A stretch of 64,000 nt of DNA, from contig DAOOIT010000027.1 in NCBI GenBank assembly GCA_035384565.1, positions 12,914-76,913 on the forward strand, written 5' to 3'. Shown piece after piece: positions 14,795 through 22,866 of the stretch (position 1 is its first letter; every line of letters starts with the position of its first letter). Both the position numbers and the translations under genes were made by a program. Below the pieces are notes generated by a model. The model searched no databases. It saw only the letters and a list, made by a program, of their open reading frames with translations, and was not told the origin of the DNA. Origin of the DNA: Planctomycetota bacterium (GTDB lineage: Bacteria; Planctomycetota; PUPC01; DSUN01).

Positions 14795-17663
14795 GGCCTC
14801 TTGCCGAGCCTCCATGCGCCCTCAGGAATGCCCGGATCATGTCGCACAGGTGGCGCGGGTTGGCGGCCGTGCGATAGCCGGTGGGCAGCGAGCGCAGGAA
14901 GCTGGAGCCGTAGTTGCGGGTGAGCACGCGGCGGTCGAGCACCACGACGACGCCACGGTCGGTCTTCGTGCGGATGAGGCGCCCGGCCCCCTGCTTGAAG
15001 CGGATGACGGCGCTGGGCAGCGAGTAGTGGCGGAAGGAGCTGAAGCCGCGCGCCTGCACCTCCTCGCACCGCGCCTGGACCACGGGTGCCGTGTGCACCG
15101 CGAACGGCAGCTTGGTGATCACCAGGCAGCTCAGCGACTCGCCCGGCACGTCCACCCCCTCCCAGAAGCTGTCAGTGCCAAGGAGCACGGAACCGATGTC
15201 GCGGCGGAAGAGGTTCGTGATGCTGCGCCGTTCGCCGTCGAAGCCCTGGCCGAGGACGAGGATGCTCTCGGCCTCGAGGGCCGCCTTGAGCTTGGGGTAG
15301 GCGTCGTTGAGCATCGCGTAGGCGGTGAAGAGCCCGAGGCCCCGCCCCTCGCTGGCGCGGAAGATGTCAATGAGGAGGTCGCTTACGTGCGCCGAGAAGT
15401 CGCGCTCGGCCGCGTCGGGCTCGGGCAGGAAGTTGGGCACAAGCACGAGCATCTGGCGGTCGTAGTCGAAGGGCGAGCCGACGTCCTCCTCGACGAGCCG
15501 CCCCTTCTCCATCTGGTCCAGGCCGATGCGGTCCTTGAGGAACTCGAAGCTGCGGCCGGCCGTGAGCGTGGCCGAGGTGAAGACGATGGTGTCCTTGCGG
15601 TCGTAGAGGAGTTCCTTGAGTTTCGGCCCCACGCGCACGGGGGCGGCGGCAACGCGGTACGTGGGCGTCTTGCGGCCGTACTGTTCGATCCAATAGACGA
15701 AGCCCTCGTCGCCGGCAGCGACGAGGAAGTCCAGCGCCTCCTGCACCTCGGCCAGACGTCCGTCGAGGCCGCGAAGATCGCAGATGGACTCTGCGCGGTG
15801 AGGGAAGTCGCGCTCGGCGAGGAGTTCGAGCCCTTCGGCCAGGCGCTCGAGCTGCTGGCGGAGCTGTGCGAGGGCCGCAACGAGCGTCTTCTTCTCGGCG
15901 CCCACGGGGTCCCAGAGCCGCTCGTCGCGGTGCTCGGCGTCGTAGCGCACGCTGTCGCCGCCCTTGCGCGCGGCCTGGAACACGGCCTCAATGGTCTGAA
16001 GGAAGACGTCGAGACGGCTCTCCACCTCCTCAATGTCGGCGTAGATTTCCACGATGAAGCGGTCGAGGCGCTGCTCGTCGTCGGTGAGGTGGTGCTCGCG
16101 GCCCTTCTTCATTCGGTAGCGGATGCTGGGCAGCAGGCCGCGCTCGGGGGCGTTCTTCTCGCGGCGGAGCAGGCGGCGGAGCAGGCGCAGCACCTCCCAC
16201 CGGTCGATCTGGCAGCCGAGGTGCTCGGTGGCCGCGTCCTCGAGGTTGTGCGCCTCGTCGAAGACGATGTGGGCGTAGGGCGGAAGCACGGGGCTCTCGA
16301 TGCCGATCTCGGAGAAGACGACGGCGTGGTTGGCCACGACGATGTCGGCCAGCATGGCCAGGGCGCGGGCCTTCTGGAGGAAGCAGTGGCGCCACTCGCG
16401 GCAGTTGGGTCCGCCGCACTCGTCGCCGGCGGAACAGAGCTTGGGCCACAGGTCGCGCTCGCGAAAGGCCAGGAAGCCGGTGCACTCGGCCACGTCGCCC
16501 GTCTGGGTGTCGGCGGCCCACACGAGGATGGGCAGCAGGGCCAGGCGCTCGTCCTCGGTGAGTTCGCGCTCGGCCTCCTCGAGAAGGTAGAGCAGCTTGC
16601 GGACGCACAGGTAGTTGGCCCGCCCCTTGATCAGGGCGGCCTCGAACTTCGCCGCCAGCGTGCGCTCGAGCAGCGGCAGGTCTTTGAAGAAGAGCTGCTC
16701 CTGGAGGTTCTTGGTGTTGGTCGAGACCACGATCTTGTCGCCGTTTGCCACGGCCCAGTGGATGGCGGGCACGAGGTAGGCGATGGACTTTCCGACGCCG
16801 ATGCCGGCCTCGACGAGCAGGTGCCGCCCCTCGTTGAACGCCTCGGCGACCAGCTCGACCATGCGGGCCTGCTGCGGGCGCAGCTCATAGCCCGGCACGG
16901 AGCGCTCGAAGACGCCTCCAGGGCCGAAGAGCCCCACGAGTTGCGGCACGTCGAGCCGCTGGGGCGGCGGGCGCTGGCTGGGGTCGAACTCGCGCCGCGC
17001 GCTGCGGCCCTGTTCGATGGTCTCGCTGAAGTCGCCCAGGAGTCGCCGGTAGTTGGGCGCGGCCACGTCGAAGGCCCCGGTCAGCCGCTTCGCCTCCGCG
17101 GCGAGGAACAGGTGGCGGGCCGGCCAGTTCGTGAGGCCGGAGACGGCGCTCAGCGCGGCCACGACCTCGAAGGGCAGTTCCTCCAGCCGCTCGAGCAGAC
17201 GGCGCCACAAGGGCACCAGCACGCGGGCGTCGTCGAGCGCGCGGTGCCGCTCCCCCACCTGGAGGCCCAGGGTGAGCACCATAGTGTCGAGGTCGTGGTG
17301 CTCCAACGCGGGGAACAGGATGCGGCTGAGCTCGAGGGTGTCGAACACGGTGTTGCCGAAGAGGCCGTCGGACTTCTCACGCAGGAAGCCGGCATCGAAG
17401 GAGGCGTTGTGAGCCACCACCGGGTCGTCGCCGAGGAAGCGCAGGAACTCGCCCAGGACGGCTCGGCTCGGGGGCTGGCGGCGAAGGTCCGCGTCGGTGA
17501 TCCCCGTGAGCTTCGTGATCGCCAGGGGCAACGGGCGGCCGGGATGGGCCAGGTGCGCGAACTCCTCCTTCACCTCGCCGTCCACCACGCGCACCGCGGC
17601 GAACTCGATAATCTCGTTCGTGGGCGCATCGAGGCCGGTCGTCTCGAGGTCCAGGAAGACCAG
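14787..17663 (-). CDS. dinG: DinG-type Fe-S helicase with N-terminal DnaQ-like exonuclease
   Basis: About 958 aa. The N-terminal 3'-5' exonuclease domain has ExoI LDLETTGLDAP, ExoII VVAHNASFDAGFL and ExoIII RHRALDDARVLVPL. The helicase part has Walker A in EAGIGVGKS, the DEAH box FDEAHNLED, four Cys of an XPD/DinG-like Fe-S site (YLCVRKL, CSAGDEC, NCREWRHC) and the C-terminal motif QGAGRLIRTKTDRG. It would unwind DNA or R-loops during repair. The start is a problem: a GTG at 17594 would cut off the ExoI motif with its metal-binding Asp and Glu, while the frame stays open to a stop at 17721-17723 with no ATG, GTG or TTG before the motif. I give CTG 17663, just ahead of ExoI. The missing start region is a heptamer array. 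Confidence 0.85.
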   Translation of the reverse strand: MVFLDLETTGLDAPTNEIIEFAAVRVVDGEVKEEFAHLAHPGRPLPLAITKLTGITDADLRRQPPSRAVLGEFLRFLGDDPVVAHNASFDAGFLREKSDGLFGNTVFDTLELSRILFPALEHHDLDTMVLTLGLQVGERHRALDDARVLVPLWRRLLERLEELPFEVVAALSAVSGLTNWPARHLFLAAEAKRLTGAFDVAAPNYRRLLGDFSETIEQGRSARREFDPSQRPPPQRLDVPQLVGLFGPGGVFERSVPGYELRPQQARMVELVAEAFNEGRHLLVEAGIGVGKSIAYLVPAIHWAVANGDKIVVSTNTKNLQEQLFFKDLPLLERTLAAKFEAALIKGRANYLCVRKLLYLLEEAERELTEDERLALLPILVWAADTQTGDVAECTGFLAFRERDLWPKLCSAGDECGGPNCREWRHCFLQKARALAMLADIVVANHAVVFSEIGIESPVLPPYAHIVFDEAHNLEDAATEHLGCQIDRWEVLRLLRRLLRREKNAPERGLLPSIRYRMKKGREHHLTDDEQRLDRFIVEIYADIEEVESRLDVFLQTIEAVFQAARKGGDSVRYDAEHRDERLWDPVGAEKKTLVAALAQLRQQLERLAEGLELLAERDFPHRAESICDLRGLDGRLAEVQEALDFLVAAGDEGFVYWIEQYGRKTPTYRVAAAPVRVGPKLKELLYDRKDTIVFTSATLTAGRSFEFLKDRIGLDQMEKGRLVEEDVGSPFDYDRQMLVLVPNFLPEPDAAERDFSAHVSDLLIDIFRASEGRGLGLFTAYAMLNDAYPKLKAALEAESILVLGQGFDGERRSITNLFRRDIGSVLLGTDSFWEGVDVPGESLSCLVITKLPFAVHTAPVVQARCEEVQARGFSSFRHYSLPSAVIRFKQGAGRLIRTKTDRGVVVVLDRRVLTRNYGSSFLRSLPTGYRTAANPRHLCDMIRAFLRAHGGSARGHE

Positions 17664-17682
17664 ACGGCGGTACGAGGGATTG

Positions 17683-17710
17683 CCGACTTGCGACTTGCGA
17701 TTTGCGATTG
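17683..17710. repeat. Heptanucleotide repeat, 4 units, at the dinG 5' end
   Basis: Four 7-bp units: CCGACTT, GCGACTT, GCGATTT, GCGATTG. They cover the place where the dinG start codon would be expected. Confidence 0.75.
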
Positions 17711-17744
17711 CAGACCCGTCCTACCGCATCTTACGTCTCGCGTC

Positions 17745-18086
17745 TCAGGGCGTCACATCCACCTTGTCTTTGGGCAGGTACTCGCTCTTGATGAACACGG
17801 CGTCCATCGGCTCGGCCGTGTCGTTGACGATGTTGTGGACATCGCCTGGCTCCATCCGGAAGGCGTCGCCGACGCGGACGCGGTATTCCTGCCCGTTGAC
17901 GATCACGAGCGGCGTGCCGCGGGTGAAGTAGAACGTCTCTTCGACCTTTTCGTGGAAGTGGGTGCCGAGCTGCTGGCCGGGGAGGAACCGGAGCACTCCC
18001 CAGTCGAGCCGCGGCCCGCGGAAGAGGTACTTCACCCCGTGGTCGCCGTCGCGGCACTGCTTCTCGCCTTCGTTCACGAGTTCCAT
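17745..18086 (-). CDS. Single-domain cupin protein
   Basis: 113-aa small cupin. The two cupin motifs are clear: GTHFHEKVEETFYFTRG (two His and a Glu as metal ligands) and PGDVHNIVND with the third His. Such proteins bind a metal and act as sugar isomerases, dioxygenases or ligand sensors; the substrate cannot be predicted. An AGGAGG sequence 8 bp before the ATG fixes the start. The gene stands alone: a predicted promoter lies at about 18150, with a hairpin in the leader. Confidence 0.85.
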   Translation of the reverse strand: MELVNEGEKQCRDGDHGVKYLFRGPRLDWGVLRFLPGQQLGTHFHEKVEETFYFTRGTPLVIVNGQEYRVRVGDAFRMEPGDVHNIVNDTAEPMDAVFIKSEYLPKDKVDVTP

Positions 18087-18120
18087 GGTCGCTGCCTCCT
18101 GTCGTGCTCCAAGCCCCATC

Positions 18121-18155
18121 GCGTCGCAGCAGGCCCTGCGACGCGCACCATTATA
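18121..18155 (-). promoter_or_regulatory. Cupin -10 element and leader hairpin
   Basis: TATAAT is present on the minus strand (18150-18155) with a poor -35 region. Directly downstream, 18121-18144 form a perfect 9-bp hairpin (GCGTCGCAG paired with CTGCGACGC, 6-nt loop) at the expected 5' end of the transcript. It may protect the mRNA or control it. Confidence 0.5.
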
Positions 18156-18206
18156 CGCGATCCCTCGGCGTCGGGAAACACAAAGAGGAGGTTCCGCGCA
18201 TGCCCC

Positions 18207-18277
18207 GTCGGTCCTATCGGTCCCATCCGCTCCACTCGTGCATAGGACAGATGGGACCTTTGGGACGGATGGACCGC
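18207..18277. repeat. Inverted arrays of a 9-bp repeat (site 3)
   Basis: Three units of ATCGGTCCC type (18207-18233) face four units of ATGGGACCT type (18242-18277), separated by 8 bp. They lie between the cupin promoter and the EF-G-like gene. Confidence 0.8.
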
Positions 18278-18302
18278 TGCGATTCCCGGCGGGGCCAAGA
18301 AG

Positions 18303-18326
18303 CAGGGGCCGCCCATGCGGCCCCTG
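18303..18326 (-). terminator. Hairpin terminator of the EF-G-like gene
   Basis: A perfect 10-bp GC-rich stem (CAGGGGCCGC with its complement) and 4-nt loop, 30 bp past the stop codon. The following minus-strand bases (GCTTCTTGG) are only weakly T-rich, so it may also act as a 3' stabiliser. Confidence 0.55.
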
Positions 18327-18355
18327 AAGGCGGTTGTGGAAACAGCGGGCGAGAG

Positions 18356-20401
18356 CTATTCTTCCTCTTCGCCGGCCTTGGCCTTCGCGGCCTTGGCGAC
18401 GATGACCTCCTGGACGCGCGACGGCACGGGCTCGTAGTGGGAGAACTCCATCGTGTAGCTGCCCTCGCCGCCGGTGATGGAGCGAAGCTGTGTGGAGTAG
18501 TTGGAGACTTCGGCCAGGGGCACCTGGGCGCTGATGATCTGCTGGTCGCCCTCGACGCCCATGCCCTGGATGCGGCCACGCCGGCCGCTCAGGTCGCCCG
18601 AAATATCGCCGAAGTACTTCGACGGTACCGTGATTTCCATGTTGACGATCGGCTCGAGGAGCTGGGGCTTCGCGCCTTTGAACGCATCGCGGAAGGCCCG
18701 CGACGAGGCGATCTTGAACGCCGCCTCCGAGCTGTCCACGTCGTGATACTTGCCGTCGTAAACCGCCACCCGCACGTCCACCACCGGGCAGCCGGCGATG
18801 ACGCCCTTCGCCATCGTCTCGCGCACGCCCTTCTCCACGGCGGGCACGAACTGCCGCGGGATGGCGCCGCCGTAGATCTCGTCCACGAACTCGAAGTCCT
18901 GCCCGCGTTCGAGCGGTTCGACGCGGAGGTGTACTTCGGCGAACTGGCCGCGGCCGCCGGTCTGCTTCTTGTGGCGGTAGGACGCGCTGTTCTTGCCGCC
19001 GATGGTCTCCTTGTAGGGGATGCGCGGCTCCTTGAGGTTCATCTCGACCTCGAAGGGCTTGCGGCCGAGCTTGCTCATCACGACGTCGAGGTGCAGGTCG
19101 CTCATCCCCGTGATCACCAGCTCGCCGGTCTGCTCGTCGCGGCCTGCGAGGAACGTCTTGTCCTGGCTGGCGATGCGGGAGAGCGCCGTGCTCATGCGCT
19201 GCTCGTCGGCGCGCGTCTTCGGCTCGGCCGCGCGCGACACCATCGGCACGGGGAACACGATCGGAGGATACGTCACGGGGTCGCGCTCGTCGCACAGCGT
19301 ATCCGAGACCTCGAGCGATTCGATCTTGGCGACCACCACGATGTCGCCGGCGACGGCGGAATCCACCTCGACCTGCTCTTTCCCCTGCGGGCGGTAGATG
19401 TGGCCCAGCTTGCTGCGCTCGCCGGCGCGGGAGTTGTAAAGCCCGTCCTCGGGCTTGAGCGTGCCGGAGAAGATACGGAGGAAGGCGAGCTTGCCCACGT
19501 AGGGGTCGTAGAGGGCCTTGAAGACCTGGGCGGCGAAGGGAGCCTCCTCGGCGGCAGGACGTTCGACGGCCTCCTCGGTGCCGGCCTTCACACAGGCCCG
19601 CTGGAGCCCGTCCACGGGCGAAGGCAGCAGCGCCACAATGCCGTCCAGCAGTTCGGGCACGCCGATGCGCCTCTCGGCCGCGCAGCAGAAGATGGGCACC
19701 AGAGTGCCCTTGGCCACGGCATGGCTGGCCGCCGCCAGGAGCTCGGCCGGCGCAATCTCCTCGCCCTCGAGGTAGCGCTCCATCAGCGAGTCGTCGGACT
19801 CCACGATGGCTTCGCGCAGGGCCTCGGCAGCCGCCTTGACCTCATCCGCCGCATCGGGGGGCGGGTTCAGCGCGCTCACCACGCCGCTGAAGGCCGGCCC
19901 GGAGCCGACGGGCAGGTTCACAGGCACGCAGCCCTTGCCGAACGTGGCCTGGATCGCCTCCACCACGGCCTCGAACTTCGCGCCCTCGGAGTCCAGCTTG
20001 CTGACCACGATGGCCCGGCCCACCCCCTGTTGCACGGCGCGCTTCCACACGCGCCGCGTGTTCACCTGGATGCCCGCATCCGCGGGAACGACGAGCAGCG
20101 CCGTCTCCACGGCCGCGCACGCGCTCACCACCTCGCCGAAGAAGTCGTCGTAGCCGGGCGTGTCAATGAACTGAAGCTGCTTGCCCTTGTGCTTGACGAA
20201 GAAGGCCTTGGCATAGATGCTGAAGCGCCGCTCCTTCTCCTCATCATCGAAGTCCACCGCCGAGGTCCCCTCGCGGGGCTTGCCCATGCGGTTGGTCACC
20301 CCCGTCTCCAACAGGATCGCCTCGGCGAGCGTGCTCTTGCCCACGGCGCCATGGCCCACGATCGCGAAGTTGCGCAAGTCCGCCGTCTTATGGTCCGCCA
20401 T
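18356..20401 (-). CDS. EF-G-like translational GTPase (EF-G paralogue)
   Basis: 681 aa with the full five-domain layout of elongation factor G. The G1 loop is GHGAVGKST instead of the canonical GHIDAGKTT, G3 is DTPGYDDF and G4 reads VSKLD instead of NKMD. These variants mark the divergent EF-G-like family (EF-G2/FusA2 type) rather than the housekeeping factor, which normally sits in the str operon with rpsL, rpsG and tuf, none of which is here. Domains IV and V are intact (GGRGQFAEVHLRVEP, GRIQGMGVEGDQQII). The ATG at 20401 is preceded by GGAG and by a promoter at 20453-20480. Function of this paralogue class is not settled. Confidence 0.88.
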   Translation of the reverse strand: MADHKTADLRNFAIVGHGAVGKSTLAEAILLETGVTNRMGKPREGTSAVDFDDEEKERRFSIYAKAFFVKHKGKQLQFIDTPGYDDFFGEVVSACAAVETALLVVPADAGIQVNTRRVWKRAVQQGVGRAIVVSKLDSEGAKFEAVVEAIQATFGKGCVPVNLPVGSGPAFSGVVSALNPPPDAADEVKAAAEALREAIVESDDSLMERYLEGEEIAPAELLAAASHAVAKGTLVPIFCCAAERRIGVPELLDGIVALLPSPVDGLQRACVKAGTEEAVERPAAEEAPFAAQVFKALYDPYVGKLAFLRIFSGTLKPEDGLYNSRAGERSKLGHIYRPQGKEQVEVDSAVAGDIVVVAKIESLEVSDTLCDERDPVTYPPIVFPVPMVSRAAEPKTRADEQRMSTALSRIASQDKTFLAGRDEQTGELVITGMSDLHLDVVMSKLGRKPFEVEMNLKEPRIPYKETIGGKNSASYRHKKQTGGRGQFAEVHLRVEPLERGQDFEFVDEIYGGAIPRQFVPAVEKGVRETMAKGVIAGCPVVDVRVAVYDGKYHDVDSSEAAFKIASSRAFRDAFKGAKPQLLEPIVNMEITVPSKYFGDISGDLSGRRGRIQGMGVEGDQQIISAQVPLAEVSNYSTQLRSITGGEGSYTMEFSHYEPVPSRVQEVIVAKAAKAKAGEEEE

Positions 20402-20452
20402 TCGGTTCTCCAGGAAGCCATGCCGAGCAGCACGGGAACAAAGGAATAATGT

Positions 20453-20480
20453 ATTATACGCACGCCGCAGGAAATCGCAA
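20453..20480 (-). promoter_or_regulatory. Promoter of the EF-G-like gene
   Basis: On the minus strand TTGCGA, 16 bp, TATAAT; predicted transcript start near 20446, about 45 nt before the ATG. Confidence 0.7.
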
Positions 20481-20498
20481 GCGGCAAACGCATCGGGG

Positions 20499-20744
20499 GT
20501 GTGGGCAGGAATTGTAGGCGGCTGCGGGAGCTCCGAAGGAGCGAAATAGGATAGCCCAGGGCAACGCCCTGGGAACAAGACCGCCCCGCGGCAGCCCTGA
20601 CAGGGCGGAATAGGGAGCTTCTATCCCGCCCCTTCAGGGCTGGACCCGTGGAGCCCGCTGAACCCAGGGCGTTGCCCTGGGCTATCCCATGCGAGCCCTT
20701 CAGGCTCCAGAGACCATCACCCTGCCTACAATTCCGGCCCACAC
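20499..20744. repeat. Nested palindromic REP/BIME-like element
   Basis: About 246 bp of nested inverted repeats. Outer arms 20499-20519 and 20724-20744 match at 20 of 21 positions; middle arms 20549-20573 and 20663-20687 are a perfect 25-bp inverted repeat, each arm itself palindromic (CCCAGGGC-AA-CGCCCTGGG type); inner arms begin CAGCCCTGA and end TCAGGGCTG. It lies between the divergent EF-G-like and radical SAM genes. It is of the type mobilised by RAYT transposases in other bacteria; none is encoded in this window. Confidence 0.85.
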
Positions 20745-20883
20745 CCACGCATCGGTGCGCAGGCCGTGGCGGGGACCGGCGGCGGATGCCCGCGCCACGC
20801 CCCCCGCGCGGCCCGGCCGTGCGGGGACGAGCCCCCGCGCCCGGCCACGATTCCGGCCCGCATCCCGCACGCCGCATATTGGC

Positions 20884-20912
20884 TTGCCTCGCGCCGGACT
20901 TCCCGGTATACT
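20884..20912 (+). promoter_or_regulatory. Promoter of the radical SAM gene
   Basis: TTGCCT, 17 bp, TATACT, with a predicted leader of about 40 nt to the ATG at 20960. From 20402 to 20959 there is no gene; the stretch holds this promoter, that of the EF-G-like gene and the palindromic element. Confidence 0.7.
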
Positions 20913-20959
20913 TTGCAGCGAGCTACAGGACAGGGCCGGCCAGGAGCACAGGAACCGCG

Positions 20960-22480
20960 ATGGCAGTCAACTACGGCGTCTGCGACAAGTGCCACGACCG
21001 AGTGCCCTGCTCCCACGACATCCGCGACGGCAAGGTCTACCTCGTCAAAGCCTGCCCGGCCTGCGGCACGACCGAGGGCCTGGTGAGCAACGACCCCGCC
21101 ACCTGGCAGCGCAAGCGCGAGATCTGGCAGTACGACAGCGCCACGGCCACCCAACACATCTGCCACCTCCAGTGCGAGGGCTGCCGCCACCCGCGCTCGC
21201 TCAAGCTCGTCTTCCTCGACCTCACGAACCGCTGCAACATGAACTGCCCCATCTGCGTGGCCAATGCGCCCTGGATGGGCTTCGACTACCACCCCCCCTT
21301 TGCGTACTTCGAGAACATGCTCAAGGGCCTGGCCAGGCTCGACCCCAAGCCCGTCATCCACCTCTTCGGCGGCGAGCCCACGCTGCGCGACGACCTCTTC
21401 GAGATCGTGGACCTCGCGCACAGCCTCGGCCTGCGCGTCCACCTGGTCACCAACGGCCTGAAGCTGGCCGACGAGGCATTCTGCAAGAAGGTCTGCGACA
21501 GGAAGCTGCCCGTCTTCCTCGGCTTCGACGGCCGCGACCCCAGCATCTACCAGCGCATGCGCAAGACCACCGCCTGCTACGAGCCGAAACTCAAGGCCCT
21601 CGACAACCTCAAGAAGTTCGCCACCCAGCGCCAGGACGCCATCATGTGCACCGTCGCCCGGCACATCAACGACGCGCACATCGCCGACCTCTTCACCCTG
21701 TGCTACGAGCACCGCAACCACATCAAGGCGCTGAACTTCCTGCCCCTCACCGAAACGTGGGAGGCGGGGCGCTTCGAGCCCGACATCTCGACCACCATCG
21801 AAGACGTCCAGGAAATCGTCGCTGCCGCCTTCCCCGACGACAAGGTCGAGTTCGCCTCGCTGGGCCTCCAGTTCCACTTCGACCGTGCGCTCTCGTTCTT
21901 CCGTTCGGGCGGCGCCCGCACCTTCAACAAGGTGCACCCCAACTGCGAGGCCGCCACGATCTTCATTCCCGATGGCCAGCGCTACCGCCCCATCTCCCAC
22001 TTCCTCAAGCGGCCCGTCGGCGACCTGGCCGCCGAAGCCGTCAATATCGCCAAGGCGCTCGAGCCCCGGCTCGCCAAGCTCGACTCCGCCCGCGGCCTCT
22101 CGCGCCTGCGCGGCAAGCTCATCGTCCTGCGCGCCTTCCTGCCGTTCATCCGCAAGAACGTCCACTTCCGCCGGCTGCTCAAAGGCAGCCCGTGGGCCGT
22201 CATCCCGCGCCTGCTCGGCGGCCTCATCCTCGGCAAGACCCTCTACGACCAGCTCGCCCGCCACACCTGGATCGGCGACCGCCTCACCAGCATCATCCTG
22301 CCCTTCGAGGAAATCCACTCCATCGAGAGCGAGCGCATGGAAATGTGCGCCGCCGGCTTCGCCTACGAGGACACCGAGACGGGCGAGGCGCGCACCGTCC
22401 CCGCCTGCGTCTGGTGGCTCTACAACAAGCCGCTCCTCCAGAGCATCATGGCCAAGTACAGCCCCGCCGGCGGCAGCTAG
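20960..22480 (+). CDS. Radical SAM protein, COG1964 / tetraether-synthase (Tes)-like
   Basis: 506 aa. The core radical SAM motif CX3CX2C is Cys92-Cys96-Cys99 (NRCNMNCPIC), followed by the GGEPTLR motif. Ahead of it are two CxxC pairs (Cys8/Cys11 and Cys32/Cys35) that could hold a rubredoxin-like metal, and a second CX3CX2C (Cys68, Cys72, Cys75); a further Cys lies in KVHPNCEAATIF. This layout fits COG1964, the group containing the archaeal tetraether lipid synthase Tes, which joins two lipid tails by C-C bonds and carries several extra metal sites. In bacteria such enzymes could make membrane-spanning lipids. The substrate is inferred; a cofactor- or peptide-modifying role is possible. It stands alone, with its own promoter. 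Confidence 0.75.
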   Translation: MAVNYGVCDKCHDRVPCSHDIRDGKVYLVKACPACGTTEGLVSNDPATWQRKREIWQYDSATATQHICHLQCEGCRHPRSLKLVFLDLTNRCNMNCPICVANAPWMGFDYHPPFAYFENMLKGLARLDPKPVIHLFGGEPTLRDDLFEIVDLAHSLGLRVHLVTNGLKLADEAFCKKVCDRKLPVFLGFDGRDPSIYQRMRKTTACYEPKLKALDNLKKFATQRQDAIMCTVARHINDAHIADLFTLCYEHRNHIKALNFLPLTETWEAGRFEPDISTTIEDVQEIVAAAFPDDKVEFASLGLQFHFDRALSFFRSGGARTFNKVHPNCEAATIFIPDGQRYRPISHFLKRPVGDLAAEAVNIAKALEPRLAKLDSARGLSRLRGKLIVLRAFLPFIRKNVHFRRLLKGSPWAVIPRLLGGLILGKTLYDQLARHTWIGDRLTSIILPFEEIHSIESERMEMCAAGFAYEDTETGEARTVPACVWWLYNKPLLQSIMAKYSPAGGS

Positions 22481-22485
22481 AGGCC

Positions 22486-22557
22486 GTGGATACAATGGGT
22501 GTGATGGACGCACCGGGCCGCCCGCCATCTCGCCCATCTTGTCCATAGCCTCCATCT
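22486..22557. repeat. Inverted arrays of a 9-bp repeat (site 5)
   Basis: Three units beginning ATGG or GTGG (22486-22512) face four units of CNNCCATCT type (22522-22557), with one unit-length gap. The register is 9 bp throughout. Confidence 0.65.
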
Positions 22558-22611
22558 GGCGACAAGCGGGGCGAAGGGAGGCTGCGCGAGGGATCTGGGG
22601 CCAGCGCGCGT

Positions 22612-22727
22612 CCATACTTGCTCACCCCTATGGGGGGGAGATGAGCAAGTATGGATAGAAGGGCGAGAATGGACGATTCTCGCCCTTCCGGCCATACCGG
22701 GCGTGTCCGGACGATGAGCAAGTATGG
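22612..22727. repeat. Hairpin cluster between radical SAM and FGGY kinase genes
   Basis: Arms CCATACTTGCTCA (22612-22624) and its perfect complement (22642-22654) form a 13-bp stem. Directly after it, AGGGCGAGAAT (22660-22670) pairs perfectly with 22676-22686 around a 5-nt loop. A third copy of GATGAGCAAGTATGG lies at 22713-22727. Both genes flanking this stretch (22481-22866) end here, so it may serve as a two-way terminator or a repeat element; no gene was seen. Confidence 0.7.
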
Positions 22728-22866
22728 GCGGAGGGCCGAGAACGGGCGATTGGAGGGCACCCGGGGCGGAGCGAAGGTTTCGAGCTGCGACGTGGCCAGG
22801 GCCCCGATCCTGCCTGGCGGCAGGCAGCCGCGGCGTAGCGGTCCCGCGTGGATTTCCGCACAGACC

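Noticed and set aside
14751..18245. A plus-strand open frame of over 1100 codons opposite the helicase and cupin genes
   Set aside because: It is a GC-driven shadow: no recognisable domain, composition unlike proteins, and it lies opposite a gene with complete helicase motifs.
20401..20578. N-terminal extension of the EF-G-like protein starting at 20578
   Set aside because: It runs through the palindromic repeat and across the promoter; the ATG at 20401 has a ribosome-binding site and begins the conserved domain.
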